From Candidatus Obscuribacterales bacterium (GTDB lineage: Bacteria; Cyanobacteriota; Vampirovibrionia; Obscuribacterales; Obscuribacteraceae), in the NCBI GenBank assembly GCA_020634035.1, contig JACKCM010000010.1, positions 1-64,000 on the forward strand: 64,000 bases of DNA, given 5' to 3'. Both the position numbers and the translations under genes were made by a program. Every line of letters begins with the position of its first letter. Position 1 is the first letter of the stretch. Below are positions 49,930 to 58,966 of the stretch, piece after piece. The notes beneath the pieces were generated by a model. The model had not been told where the DNA came from and made no database searches. It worked only from the letters and a program-made list of their open reading frames with translations.

Positions 49930-50853
49930 ATGACCTGGCAAAACTATCTCACCCACGCATCTCAATTGGTCTCCCAAGGAAAGTATGCTGATGCGGAGCG
50001 GATTATTTATCAGGCATTCAACGAGGCAAGGGCTCAAAACGACAGAGAAAAAATCTACACATCGCTCGATCTGCTGGGTTATCTTGCCTTCGTCCAGCAG
50101 CAATACGACAAGTCGGAGCAAATCTACAAATACGGCGCCCAGGTCAAGATAAGCGTCATGGGGCAGAACCACATCGAAATTGGTAAGACCCTCAAAAATC
50201 TCATCGCTGCTGCCTATCATATGAAGCGATACGAACAGGTCGTTGTCTATGCCCGAGAGGCTCTGAGGATCTACGGTCTGAACTATGGCAATGGTCACGC
50301 CGAGTGCAGACAACTGGCGACCAACCTTATTGAACTCTTGAAATGGTTGAAGCGGATTCCGGAAGCTGATGAAATTCGTCGGCTCTATCTCGAGGTCGCT
50401 CAGCCCCCACCACAGCAGCCTGCGCAGCAGCAGTACTATCAGCAGCCGCAACAGCAGCAACCTGTACAGCAGCAGCCGGTGCAGCAGCAGCACTATCAGC
50501 AAGTGCAACAACAACAGCCGGTTCAGCAGCAGCAGTATTATCAGCAGGCGCAACAGTCCCCGGCGCAGCCGCAGCCTGTGCAACAGCAGCACTATCAGCA
50601 AGTACAGCAGCAGCAACCGGTACAACAGCAGCAGGGACAAATCAATCCTGCTGCAGCTCAACATCTACAGAATTATCAGAACGCCCAGGGTGAAGAGGCT
50701 GACAATAAGAAGAAGAGGGACTATGCAAACTTTGCCAAGAGTGTTTGCGATGTCTGTCAGATGCCATATGAAGGCTCTGAATGCCTGCGATGCACCTCGG
50801 GGCAGATTGCTGTTTTCGACCCATCCAGCAGGCTGGGTAACGATTTCGGCTAA
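49930..50853 (+). CDS. TPR protein with Gln-rich repeats and zinc-ribbon-like C-terminus
   Basis: A 307-residue protein from the ATG at 49930. Residues 1-155 are tetratricopeptide repeats (YADAERIIYQAFNEARAQ, YDKSEQIYKYGAQV, YEQVVVYAREALRIYG). The middle 100 residues are nearly all Gln with Pro, Val, Tyr and His, including two exact 19-residue copies of a VQQQHYQQVQQQQ-type unit. The C-terminus has CDVCQMP and CLRC, a probable zinc-binding pair. TPR plus low-complexity suggests a scaffold or assembly factor. The gene is divergent from the large GT-C gene. Function unknown. Confidence 0.72.
   Translation: MTWQNYLTHASQLVSQGKYADAERIIYQAFNEARAQNDREKIYTSLDLLGYLAFVQQQYDKSEQIYKYGAQVKISVMGQNHIEIGKTLKNLIAAAYHMKRYEQVVVYAREALRIYGLNYGNGHAECRQLATNLIELLKWLKRIPEADEIRRLYLEVAQPPPQQPAQQQYYQQPQQQQPVQQQPVQQQHYQQVQQQQPVQQQQYYQQAQQSPAQPQPVQQQHYQQVQQQQPVQQQQGQINPAAAQHLQNYQNAQGEEADNKKKRDYANFAKSVCDVCQMPYEGSECLRCTSGQIAVFDPSSRLGNDFG
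50479..50634 (+). repeat. Two 57-base direct repeats in the Gln-rich region
   Basis: Copies at 50479-50535 and 50578-50634 encode the same 19 residues (VQQQHYQQVQQQQPVQQQQ) but differ at 8 codons, all silent (CAG/CAA, GTG/GTA and GTT/GTA swaps). This points to an old duplication held identical at the protein level, or to selection against DNA identity. Confidence 0.8.
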
Positions 50854-50867
50854 GAATTTTTGTCTTA

Positions 50868-50879
50868 ACCATATATGGT
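50868..50879. promoter_or_regulatory. Perfect 12-base palindrome upstream of the first GT4 gene
   Basis: ACCATATATGGT lies 15 bases after the Gln-rich protein gene and about 70 bases before the GT4 start at 50949. Similar words occur upstream of the nuclease-like gene (27024-27038) and inside comEC near 11813. A regulator site is possible, but a short AT-rich palindrome can also occur by chance. Confidence 0.3.
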
Positions 50880-50948
50880 GCTCTGCCATTTGAACTGAGG
50901 CAGCAGCCTATTGTATGATCTGGCTTTCTTTTCTGGAAAGAGCCGCAC

Positions 50949-52319
50949 TTGTCTCGCATATTGATCACTGTGCACAAATTCTTCCCGGCTAATAAAGCCG
51001 GGACAGAAGTGCTTACTTTGAAAATTGCACAGGAGCTGCAGGCGAGAGGCCACGAAATATTGATTGTGTCGGCTGATCCGCCTGCGACAGACGCCCGTCA
51101 TGCCACCGGACCGGAGTGGCAGGACTATGAGCACGAAGGGGTTAATGTACACGCTCTGGGAGAGTCTCTACGGCTGAAGAATTACAGCTATGAGCATGAG
51201 TTCTACCATCCGGAGATAGCGGATCACTTCGAGACCGTTCTAGATTCTTTCAAGCCGGATTTGCTGCATGTCATGCATGCCCAGAATCTCTCGGCAGCGA
51301 TTATTGAACGAGCTCGAAATAGGGGACTGCCGGTGGTATTCTCTCCCACCGATTTCTGGTTCATATGCCCTATTGTGCAACTCAAGCGCACAGACGGCAC
51401 TATATGTGAAGGTCCGGGCCCCAACGCCGAGCATTGTATCTCCTGTTACACCCCTGAACTGATTCCATCAGAAGATCAATTTGTTGAGGCGGTCCACGGG
51501 CGTATGCCCATAACGCAGATGCTCGGTCGGCGTTTGACCGGTGCTCTGGGTTATGAGTTTTATGTAGGCAAAAAGAGGGTCGCAGCAGAAGCAGCCACTC
51601 GAAAGCGTCCAGAGGTATTGAGGGAAATAGGTAACTCGGTCGATGCGATTATGGTACCCACCGAGATAATGAAGAACCTCTTTATAAAGAACGGCTTTAG
51701 AGAAGAGCTGATTCACAAAGTGCCTTTTGGTATAGACACAAGCCTTCTTGAAGAATTTCAGAATAAATCAGCCAGTACAACCTTGCGAATCGGCTTCATC
51801 GGGACCATATACGAGCACAAAGGGCTGGATATCCTGATCAAAGCTTTCCAGCGCTTGAATCCTTCTTGTGATGCCGTTTTGAAGATCTACGGCAACACCG
51901 AGCAATTTCCCGAATATGCGGCCTCGGTGCTGGCTTTGGCCGACAAGAGCCAGGAACACCGCGAGAAGATCTCTTTTCTGGGAACCTTTGCCAACGAGAA
52001 GCTCGGAGAGGTGCTTACAGATATAGATGTACTGGTGGTACCTTCTCGATGGTATGAGAATACGCCCCTGGTGATTCAGTCTGCGCTTTCGACGAGGACT
52101 CCTCTAATTGCCACCAATCTGGGCGGAATGTCTGAGCTTGTCAAAGATGGCGAGAATGGCATGTTGTTTGAGCTTAATGATGATCTCGGCCTGGCTGAAA
52201 AGCTGGAGGCACTCGTCGGTGATCACAGCCTTCTGGCTCGTTTCAGAGAGAATATCGGCAAGCAGAGAACGATAACCGAAATGGTCGACGACCTGGAGAG
52301 CATTTACAGGCAAATATAG
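50949..52319 (+). CDS. Glycosyltransferase family 4
   Basis: A 456-residue GT-B enzyme, starting at TTG (MSRILITVHKFFPANKAGTE) with GGAAAG upstream. The N-terminal acceptor half shows GHEILIVSADPP, and the insert FWFICPIVQLKR with CISCYTPEL is typical of GT4 enzymes for surface glycans. The C-terminal donor half has IGFIGTIYEHKGLDILI, VLVVPSRWYENTPLVIQSAL and the E-x7-E region in ATNLGGMSELVKDGENG. It probably retains the anomeric configuration of a nucleotide sugar. It starts a plus-strand run with the second GT4 gene and the cytidylyltransferase-like gene. Confidence 0.9.
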   Translation: MSRILITVHKFFPANKAGTEVLTLKIAQELQARGHEILIVSADPPATDARHATGPEWQDYEHEGVNVHALGESLRLKNYSYEHEFYHPEIADHFETVLDSFKPDLLHVMHAQNLSAAIIERARNRGLPVVFSPTDFWFICPIVQLKRTDGTICEGPGPNAEHCISCYTPELIPSEDQFVEAVHGRMPITQMLGRRLTGALGYEFYVGKKRVAAEAATRKRPEVLREIGNSVDAIMVPTEIMKNLFIKNGFREELIHKVPFGIDTSLLEEFQNKSASTTLRIGFIGTIYEHKGLDILIKAFQRLNPSCDAVLKIYGNTEQFPEYAASVLALADKSQEHREKISFLGTFANEKLGEVLTDIDVLVVPSRWYENTPLVIQSALSTRTPLIATNLGGMSELVKDGENGMLFELNDDLGLAEKLEALVGDHSLLARFRENIGKQRTITEMVDDLESIYRQI

Positions 52320-52431
52320 AGGAATCTATAGATAAATTTAGGCGACTCTGGGGCGTTAGCAGGCTAAATAAGCGCCGATTAAGCCATTTGCCATAAGCAA
52401 CCTACTAAAATCATCCCGGACTTCAAGAATA

Positions 52432-54024
52432 ATGCGCATTTGCTTAATTTCAAGAGAATATCCACCGGAAACCGGCTTTGGCGGGATAGCTACATTCACC
52501 CGCCATCTTGCCCATGGCTTGAAAGAGATTGGTCACGAGGTAGAGGTCGTATCGCTCTGCAAAGACGATAACCCGGATCATGTTCAGGAAGACGACGGCA
52601 TAATCGTTCATCGTGTACAGCAAGAATGGCTCGGCAAGAGGCTGGGCACCATCTCGATGTGTATGCCTTACAGTCGCTATGTGTTAATGACCTCCACCGC
52701 GCTCTGGCGTAAATTTTTTCAGATTCACAGCCGCAAACCCTTCGATGTGGTCGATACTCCGGAGTTGCTTGCCGAAGGGTTATTTCCGGCCATAACAAGA
52801 GCCTTGCCTCTTCTTATCCGCCTTTACACCCCTCATTCCAAGTTCATCGCCGAAAAACTGCATAATGTCACGCCTTCTTTCGATCACGAGTTTGTTGCCG
52901 GAGTAGAGCGAGTGGCGATGCTATCAGCCGATGTGCTCACATCGCCCAGTCTGGATCTGGCTCGTTTTGTGGCGTCGGATCTCAATTATGATCTCGAAGA
53001 TATTCATATTGTGCGTAATCCTATAGACCCCTCCCAGTTTTCTCCGGAAGGACATAAGGCATTGCCTGATACGGACAAAGTCAGGGTGCTTTTTGTCGGA
53101 CGCCTGGAAGAGCGCAAGGGGATTCACTATTTGATTGATGCCATCAAAGATGTGGTTGCTGTCAATAAAAATGTCGAGTTCGTCATCATCGGAGATGATA
53201 CCAATACAGCCCACGGGCAGACTTCCGTCTTAGCCGAACTGAAAGAGAAAATCGCCCGAGATAAGGTCGGCGCCTATGTCAAATTCATTGCCAGGATAGC
53301 TTTGGCGGAGTTGCCGGCCCACTATCGCTCTGCCGATATCTCTATTGTTCCTTCTGTTTACGATAACTCCCCTTACACCTGTCAGGAAGCGATGTCTTGT
53401 GGTAATCCTGTAATAGGCACCGACAGTGGTGGCACGGCGGAATATCTGGTTGATGGTGTTTCTGGAATAGCGATCCCTCCTAGAGACTCCGCTGCCATCG
53501 CCGAAGCATTGAACAGGCTAATCTCTGACAGCGAATTGAGAGAGAGTATGGGGGCTGCCGCTCGCAAGAGGGTAGTGGAGGAGTTCGATCGAAAAGAAAT
53601 AGCGCGGCAGACAGCCGAGCTTTATGCGCTTGCCGGAACCAGATATGAGCGTCGCGCTGACTCCGGGCTTTATCGCAAATCGCCGGAGGCGATGCTGGAA
53701 GATGCCGCTTTTATGCTTTCTGCCTTTGATACGATGATCTACGATACGCTCTATCAATATTCCTGGCGATTTCGTATGCGTCACTGGGGGCGCCTGTTTG
53801 TCAAGCGTCCCAGGCTGCTTGGCGCAAAGATATGCTGCAAATTAATCGGAGTTGTCGATCGGCTTACTCTCAAAAAGATTCCGCTTCTATCGCGCTATGG
53901 GACTTATCTGCAGGAAGAATCTACGAAACGCAGTCAGGATATTCCTCTGGCTACCTTGATTGAGGGCGGTGTCACTGCAGAAGAAGGCGCGAATGTCAGC
54001 AGGGCTGGTACGCCAAGCGTTTGA
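52432..54024 (+). CDS. Glycosyltransferase family 4
   Basis: A 530-residue GT4 glycosyltransferase. The opening MRICLISREYPPETGFGGIATFTRHLAHGL carries the G-G-I/V-x-x-x-x loop. The donor domain shows VRVLFVGRLEERKGIHYLI, SIVPSVYDNSPYTCQEAMSC and GNPVIGTDSGGTAEYLVDG. The last 110 residues extend past the GT4 core as a helical, basic tail unlike the first GT4 gene. It is likely cytoplasmic or peripheral on the membrane and adds a hexose to a lipid-linked glycan. The donor is unknown. Confidence 0.92.
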   Translation: MRICLISREYPPETGFGGIATFTRHLAHGLKEIGHEVEVVSLCKDDNPDHVQEDDGIIVHRVQQEWLGKRLGTISMCMPYSRYVLMTSTALWRKFFQIHSRKPFDVVDTPELLAEGLFPAITRALPLLIRLYTPHSKFIAEKLHNVTPSFDHEFVAGVERVAMLSADVLTSPSLDLARFVASDLNYDLEDIHIVRNPIDPSQFSPEGHKALPDTDKVRVLFVGRLEERKGIHYLIDAIKDVVAVNKNVEFVIIGDDTNTAHGQTSVLAELKEKIARDKVGAYVKFIARIALAELPAHYRSADISIVPSVYDNSPYTCQEAMSCGNPVIGTDSGGTAEYLVDGVSGIAIPPRDSAAIAEALNRLISDSELRESMGAAARKRVVEEFDRKEIARQTAELYALAGTRYERRADSGLYRKSPEAMLEDAAFMLSAFDTMIYDTLYQYSWRFRMRHWGRLFVKRPRLLGAKICCKLIGVVDRLTLKKIPLLSRYGTYLQEESTKRSQDIPLATLIEGGVTAEEGANVSRAGTPSV

Positions 54025-54243
54025 AGCTAGAAGACTCCGGGAAATCTCCGTTGGTATTGTTGGTGGTGCTAGTTCTTTATCAGCAATGTGGATATTTGTA
54101 ATGGATATCCATTGGGATTTTCAAGAGCTGGTGGCTATGGAAATTTCCTGTTTTCAAAAATTTTTTGATCGATTCTGATAATTTTCCAATATAATGAAGT
54201 TGAAATTTTTACTCAATTTGAGTTCACCGGCAGGCGTTGATTC

Positions 54244-55029
54244 TTGATAGAAAACAGAAACATACTGGCAACCGTATTGGCTCCGGACACTGAGAAGGGT
54301 CTTTTGAAGAAGAACTTTCGCAAAGTTGCCGGATACTCGTTAATTGATATAGCGCTTGGATCGGCTTTTGAATCTCAGTATCTAGATCAGTTGATGGTGG
54401 CTTGTCGAGACGACGAGACCGCTGAGCACTGTCGCAAAAACAATATCTCAGTTGTTAGGAATCTTCCGGTCAAACATCCGGAGATGACTGTCCGTTCTAA
54501 TAAATGCGGTTTGGGCTTGATAGAAATGCTGCCATCATTCGACTATGTGGTTTTATTAGATGCCAGCTCTCCCCTGCGTCTTGTCTCGGATATCGACAGT
54601 GCGATAGAACTCTGTCACCGCAACCAGGGCAGACCGGTTGTAACCGTCTCTGATACCGCTCTTTCTTTGCGGGATCTGCATTACATCAATAGCGATAGAG
54701 GCATGCTGCCGGTTTTTCCTCGGCCCGAAAGCGGTGCTGGAAACAGCGCGGAATCTGAAGCCGAGTGTATCTTCGGTGAAAGAAAAATCTACGAAGTAAA
54801 TTATTCGGTGCTCGTCGCATCGACAGAATATCTTAGGGCGGCCGGGACATTTTTCTGTGGAGAAAGTCTCGCTTATTTAGTGCCGAAAGAGCGCTCTATA
54901 AGGGTCGAATCAAAGACGGACCTTGCCATCGCCGAATCTCTGGTCGAAAAATGTCGAATCGATATCTCGCATACCCAGATAAACAGCGGTATCAAAAATG
55001 GTTATGGCACAGTGCGCAAGGTGATTTAG
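54244..55029 (+). CDS. Divergent CMP-sugar synthetase-like nucleotidyltransferase
   Basis: A 261-residue protein similar to acylneuraminate or KDO-type cytidylyltransferases (NeuA, KpsU). The C-terminal part has VNYSVLVASTEYLR, then AYLVPKERSIRVESKTDLAIAESL, typical of the family. The N-terminal nucleotide-binding motif, normally PARGGSKGIPxKN, is altered to LAPDTEKGLLKKNFRKVAG. The catalytic region DYVVLLDASSPLR keeps the general shape of LQPTSPLR. The protein may activate an unusual acidic sugar, or have lost activity. The start is TTG at 54244, weakly supported. It is convergent with the next GT-C gene, with a four-base overlap. Confidence 0.68.
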   Translation: MIENRNILATVLAPDTEKGLLKKNFRKVAGYSLIDIALGSAFESQYLDQLMVACRDDETAEHCRKNNISVVRNLPVKHPEMTVRSNKCGLGLIEMLPSFDYVVLLDASSPLRLVSDIDSAIELCHRNQGRPVVTVSDTALSLRDLHYINSDRGMLPVFPRPESGAGNSAESEAECIFGERKIYEVNYSVLVASTEYLRAAGTFFCGESLAYLVPKERSIRVESKTDLAIAESLVEKCRIDISHTQINSGIKNGYGTVRKVI

Positions 55030-56879
55030 GGTTCCTTTTTCTGCGTGTCCTGTGTGTCGTCCTGGGCGTTGTTCGCGTTATCTTTGCGTTCGTATAGATA
55101 AATGCCTTCGCTCCACAACTGGTGCGGGAAAAATTCGGCGACTCTGTATTCTTTCTCGAAAAACTCGGATTTATAAAGTCCTTTCTTTCCGAAGAATCCA
55201 TCGGTGACTAGAAATCTCGGTTTGAAGTCGCTGATTGTTTCGGGGATGATCGAAAACAGCGAGGTTCCTTCTCTGATTGCCTGGGATGGCGGAGCGTATT
55301 TAATAACCTCGTTCGAGACCAGACCGCCAAGATCAAGAATTGGACCGCGATAATAATGACCTAGCACCCCAATCTCCGGGGCGGCAAGCACGGCTTTTTC
55401 TTCTGGGTCGAGCCTTTTGGCGTGTTCGGCGGCTTTGCGATAGATGATCAATCGTTTGTAGGCACCGGACCAGAAAAAGCTCACAGCCGGCAGACCGGCG
55501 GTAAGACGGGTCGGTTGTTCGATTATCTGAATGGCGCCGAGGTAGAAGATAAGGCAGGTAGCGAAGATTGCATTGCCTTTTTTGGCATTCTTATTTTCGG
55601 ATGTTTCTAGGCGAATCGCTTTCAGTTTCAGATAGAGAACCGGTAGAAGCAGTGAAGGCACCAGTGAGAACCATGCCAGATACCAGGGAAACAGATAAGG
55701 ATTTGCCACCGAGATCAGGATGAAATAAGCAAGCACTGCGATGGAGTAAAACCGCAGGCAGCCGGTATTCAGAAATTTGAGCGCTGCAAGCAGCACCAGG
55801 GTGCCGCCATAGAGCCGGAAAAAGTCCAGGACATAACTGACCACAGGATCGAGCGGCATGATCAGCTCAGGCACAAAGCAGCCGTCGCCAAGCCTTCTCA
55901 GAATCAGGACCATATCCATCATCGGCGGTGGTTTGTAAAACATATTCGATTTGCCGACGAAAGAATGTGGGACCACAGTGCCGAACTGCATAATCAACCA
56001 GCCCGCCACCGCACAGAGCATGGCCAGTGGACCTGCCCAGGATTTGAGTGCCTGGATTTTGTAATGTTTATAGCTCCAGGCCATGGTCAGAAGCATCCAG
56101 AGCCCGCCTTCGGGCCTGGTAAGGACAATGAAAGCCGAGAACCAGGCGACCAGATGAGGGCGTTTGTGGTGAATGCCCAGCAGGCAAACAAGCATGCAAG
56201 TGCTGACCAGCATGGCTTCTTTGCCGCCCATGGTCTCCTGAATGTTATAGGGATAGAGGGCGAGCAAGGCAGCTCCGATGGCGGCTGCCACCGGGCTCGA
56301 TGTAACGGCGCGCACCAGATAATAGGTCAGATAAAAGGAAATTATCTGCAGTCCCAGATTGAGAGACTGCGAGATAATCGGCAAATCTATGGACTTGAAA
56401 ACCAGGGCAAGCGGGGTGAGCATTGCCAAATGGAGATGGGAGGTGAATCCCATCGCCCTTTCGCCGGGGTTATAGTCGAAGCTGACGTTCTGGACCCAGT
56501 TGATTACATAGCGAAAGTCTATATAGGCGTCGTCCTGGTTCCAGGGAAACTGAAGCGTCCTTGTCAAAACCAGGTAGAAAAGAAAAAAGGCCAGAGAGCT
56601 ATACAGGGCAAGAGCCTGCCCCTTCGGCAGTTCACTCTTTTTCATGTCCAGCCAGGTGAACAGTGAGCTTGCGCCCAGGGCCACAGCCAGCCAGATGCCA
56701 TAGCGATGGAAGGCGCCGGGAACTCCCTCGAGAACCAGGGGATCGATGTCGAAAGCAGATAGAGCTGTGGACGTCGCCTCTTGACCCGGGAAAAAGATCA
56801 GCAAGAAGAAAATCCCGGCGATCAAGAGCTGTATTGCGATGGCGGGGAGTCTGTTGTCCCCGGCGCCTGACAAGGTCAT
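55026..56879 (-). CDS. GT-C membrane glycosyltransferase (AftB/ArnT-like topology)
   Basis: A 617-residue polytopic protein with about 11 helices. After two helices, the exposed loop FPWNQDDAYIDFRYVINWVQ carries the acidic pair of GT-C enzymes, followed by YNPGERAMGFTSHLHL, resembling bacterial mannosyl- and arabinosyltransferases that use polyprenyl donors. The C-terminal 150 residues form an extracytoplasmic domain. The sugar is unknown; the GtrB-like protein of the window would be a plausible source of donor. It is a single gene, convergent with the cytidylyltransferase-like gene. Confidence 0.78.
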   Translation of the reverse strand: MTLSGAGDNRLPAIAIQLLIAGIFFLLIFFPGQEATSTALSAFDIDPLVLEGVPGAFHRYGIWLAVALGASSLFTWLDMKKSELPKGQALALYSSLAFFLFYLVLTRTLQFPWNQDDAYIDFRYVINWVQNVSFDYNPGERAMGFTSHLHLAMLTPLALVFKSIDLPIISQSLNLGLQIISFYLTYYLVRAVTSSPVAAAIGAALLALYPYNIQETMGGKEAMLVSTCMLVCLLGIHHKRPHLVAWFSAFIVLTRPEGGLWMLLTMAWSYKHYKIQALKSWAGPLAMLCAVAGWLIMQFGTVVPHSFVGKSNMFYKPPPMMDMVLILRRLGDGCFVPELIMPLDPVVSYVLDFFRLYGGTLVLLAALKFLNTGCLRFYSIAVLAYFILISVANPYLFPWYLAWFSLVPSLLLPVLYLKLKAIRLETSENKNAKKGNAIFATCLIFYLGAIQIIEQPTRLTAGLPAVSFFWSGAYKRLIIYRKAAEHAKRLDPEEKAVLAAPEIGVLGHYYRGPILDLGGLVSNEVIKYAPPSQAIREGTSLFSIIPETISDFKPRFLVTDGFFGKKGLYKSEFFEKEYRVAEFFPHQLWSEGIYLYERKDNANNAQDDTQDTQKKEP

Positions 56880-57052
56880 CCTCTAAACTTCCTTATGGAC
56901 CGATAACATTAACGACAGAACATCCAGAACTTTCACGACTTTATATAACTAGAGCCGAAATACTTGTTATATACATACTGTCAAATCGAAATAATTGTCT
57001 TAAACTAGTAAGATTAAGCTGATTCTACAAGATACGGAAAGGTAATCACAAG

Positions 57053-58966
57053 TTGTTCGGTGGAAGCAAGAGACAACAGCCTGGAAAAATAAGACTCCCA
57101 AAACAGAGCGCCTTTCCTACATATGAAACTTTGAAGGGTCTTTACGAACAGGCCCAGGTCAACCGTGGTCTAGACGTAGAGCTGGGTTGGGCTATACCCG
57201 GCTCGATGAAGTCTTATTTCATCAACATCAAGTTCGACAAGGTCACTCCCAGCCCCCAATGGCAGGTCTGGGAAGACGACGGGCGTCAGAGCAAACTGGT
57301 GAGCAAGTTCGAGACCAGCGACCTGAATCTTATTCTCGATGTGGTGATGATGCTCGAGACCCAGAATTCGGCTGGAACCCAGTCCTCGGGTAGCAATACC
57401 TCCATGGGCGGCAGGACAGGAGATCACAGTACTTTTCAAGGTGGTCAAGGGGGTCCCGGCGGCTTCAATTCACCGACCTTGCAGATGCAAAACTCTCCCG
57501 GTGTCATGGATACGCTTCCTCCGGGCAATGCCTACGGCACAGGTCAGTTCAATCAGTATCAGAATCAGAACCAGCTCAAGCCGACCGGGCAATTCCAGCA
57601 GTATGGGGGTGGTCAGGGAGCGCCTCTGTCCAATAGCGGTGTCTTTCAAGGCGCGGCTCCCCAGAGTGGCAACCAGGGTCCTAACTATGGCGGGACGCCC
57701 ATAGGCGGCATGGGTGGTGGCGGTGTCGCCAAATTCGGTCAGGGTCAGGGCATGCCTGAAGGCAATCTGCCTTCAGATTTCTATTCGGATAACCGGGCTG
57801 TACCCGGTGCCGCAGCAGCGCCGCAGACCACCTCGCTTCAGGGCGATCTCTCTCATACTCGAATAGCCGATGTGCTGACGAATATCGGCATGAGCAAACT
57901 GACCGGTCTGCTTGAAGTGGTGGGAGACACCAATGTGGCCCAGGTCTTTGTGGTGGACGGCGGTCCCAAACATGCCCAGGCTGGTGCTACCCGTGGTGAC
58001 GATGTTATTAAAGAGCTGGTCACCTGGCGCTCTGGGAACTATGTATTTAAGCCTGACAAAGTCACCGATATGATGTCCTGCCAGCGCAGCCTCCAGGCTT
58101 CCATCATGGAGGGTACGGCCCTTGCCGATCAGCTTCGCCAGCTCGAAGACGCCGGTCTTGTATACGAGTCTGTTCTCTCGCTGAAACAGAAGAATCTCGG
58201 AGATACCGAGCTCAAACTTTTACTTTCTAAAGGGCACCCTCTCGATTTCGAGTGGCAGAAGTCCATGTACAAGCTGCTTTCGAGAAAAAAGACTTTCACG
58301 GATCTCTTGCGTGATCGACCGATGGAGATGTCCCAGTGGGCGCCTCTATTGTTCAACTTTCTTTATTGCGGCATTCTCGAGATAAAGCCCCCTTCGGCGG
58401 TCCGTAACAATGCTCTCGACTTTCTCGGAGATGCCAAACAAAGTGTGCAGGCGCTTCGCTACAACTTTGTTCGACCTGATACAGGCATTTATTCTGCCGA
58501 AGCGCTGCTTTATTTTTTAGAATACGAATACTACCGCTATGACGCCTATGAATGGCCGCTTGCTTTCGTGCTTTTCGAGTTCAGCAAGCGCAAAGGCGGA
58601 GGCAGTATTGCTGTGGAGGCGCCACCACCAGAGGTGATTACCACCGCCGCCAAGCGCATAGAGCTGGTCAAGCGTCCCCTCGATATTCTCGGTCATTACG
58701 AGGGTTTGGATTTCGGCTTGATTATGCCGAACACCAAGACCTCCCAGGCGGCTTTCATAGCCAATAGAATACTGGAAGCTCTCACTAATACGCCTCTCTC
58801 CAACCAAATTGATAAACGCAACCTTGTCACCGCATTTGGTATAGCCGGTCTTCCTTCCGATGGAGAAGACCTGAAAGATTTGCTCGACTCGGCCCGGGCG
58901 GCCAAGAACGAAGCCAAGGAAGGTACCTTCCCGATTGTTTTGTCCCGGGCACTCAAGAGTAAGTAA
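57053..58966 (+). CDS. DUF4388 and degenerate GGDEF domain protein
   Basis: A 637-residue protein with a TTG start (MFGGSKRQQ) and GGAAAGG upstream. Residues 20-105 form an N-terminal region of unknown type. Residues 105-255 are Gly/Gln/Asn-rich and unstructured. DUF4388 (PATAN) follows at about 260-345: SLQGDLSHTRIADVLTNIG, FVVDGGPKHAQAGATRGDDV. Residues 350-460 are helical. The C-terminus (about 470-635) has the fold pattern of a GGDEF domain (DTGIYSAEALLYFLEYEYYR, then AFVLFEF), but the active loop reads GHYEGLDFG, so diguanylate cyclase activity is unlikely. It may bind c-di-GMP or act as an adaptor. It overlaps the next gene by one base (TAATG). Confidence 0.78.
   Translation: MFGGSKRQQPGKIRLPKQSAFPTYETLKGLYEQAQVNRGLDVELGWAIPGSMKSYFINIKFDKVTPSPQWQVWEDDGRQSKLVSKFETSDLNLILDVVMMLETQNSAGTQSSGSNTSMGGRTGDHSTFQGGQGGPGGFNSPTLQMQNSPGVMDTLPPGNAYGTGQFNQYQNQNQLKPTGQFQQYGGGQGAPLSNSGVFQGAAPQSGNQGPNYGGTPIGGMGGGGVAKFGQGQGMPEGNLPSDFYSDNRAVPGAAAAPQTTSLQGDLSHTRIADVLTNIGMSKLTGLLEVVGDTNVAQVFVVDGGPKHAQAGATRGDDVIKELVTWRSGNYVFKPDKVTDMMSCQRSLQASIMEGTALADQLRQLEDAGLVYESVLSLKQKNLGDTELKLLLSKGHPLDFEWQKSMYKLLSRKKTFTDLLRDRPMEMSQWAPLLFNFLYCGILEIKPPSAVRNNALDFLGDAKQSVQALRYNFVRPDTGIYSAEALLYFLEYEYYRYDAYEWPLAFVLFEFSKRKGGGSIAVEAPPPEVITTAAKRIELVKRPLDILGHYEGLDFGLIMPNTKTSQAAFIANRILEALTNTPLSNQIDKRNLVTAFGIAGLPSDGEDLKDLLDSARAAKNEAKEGTFPIVLSRALKSK

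Noticed and set aside
50409..50640. CAG-rich repeats as a possible CRISPR or minisatellite array
   Set aside because: The repeats are in frame, code for Gln-rich protein and lack regular spacers.
49891..50893. Long Leu-rich (minus) and Ser/Arg-rich (plus) frames over the Gln-repeat gene
   Set aside because: CAG/CAA repeats leave all frames open and create Leu or Ser runs. The TPR start and Cys pairs show the true frame.
54025..54243. A gene or regulatory RNA in the AT-rich gap before the cytidylyltransferase-like gene
   Set aside because: The only frame is an extension out of the GT4 3' end without a ribosome site, and no stable hairpin is evident. It probably holds a promoter.
55965..56666. 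A 233-residue plus-strand frame within the GT-C gene
   Set aside because: Rich in Gly, His and Gln as expected from the complement of membrane-helix codons. The GT-C frame is clearly real.
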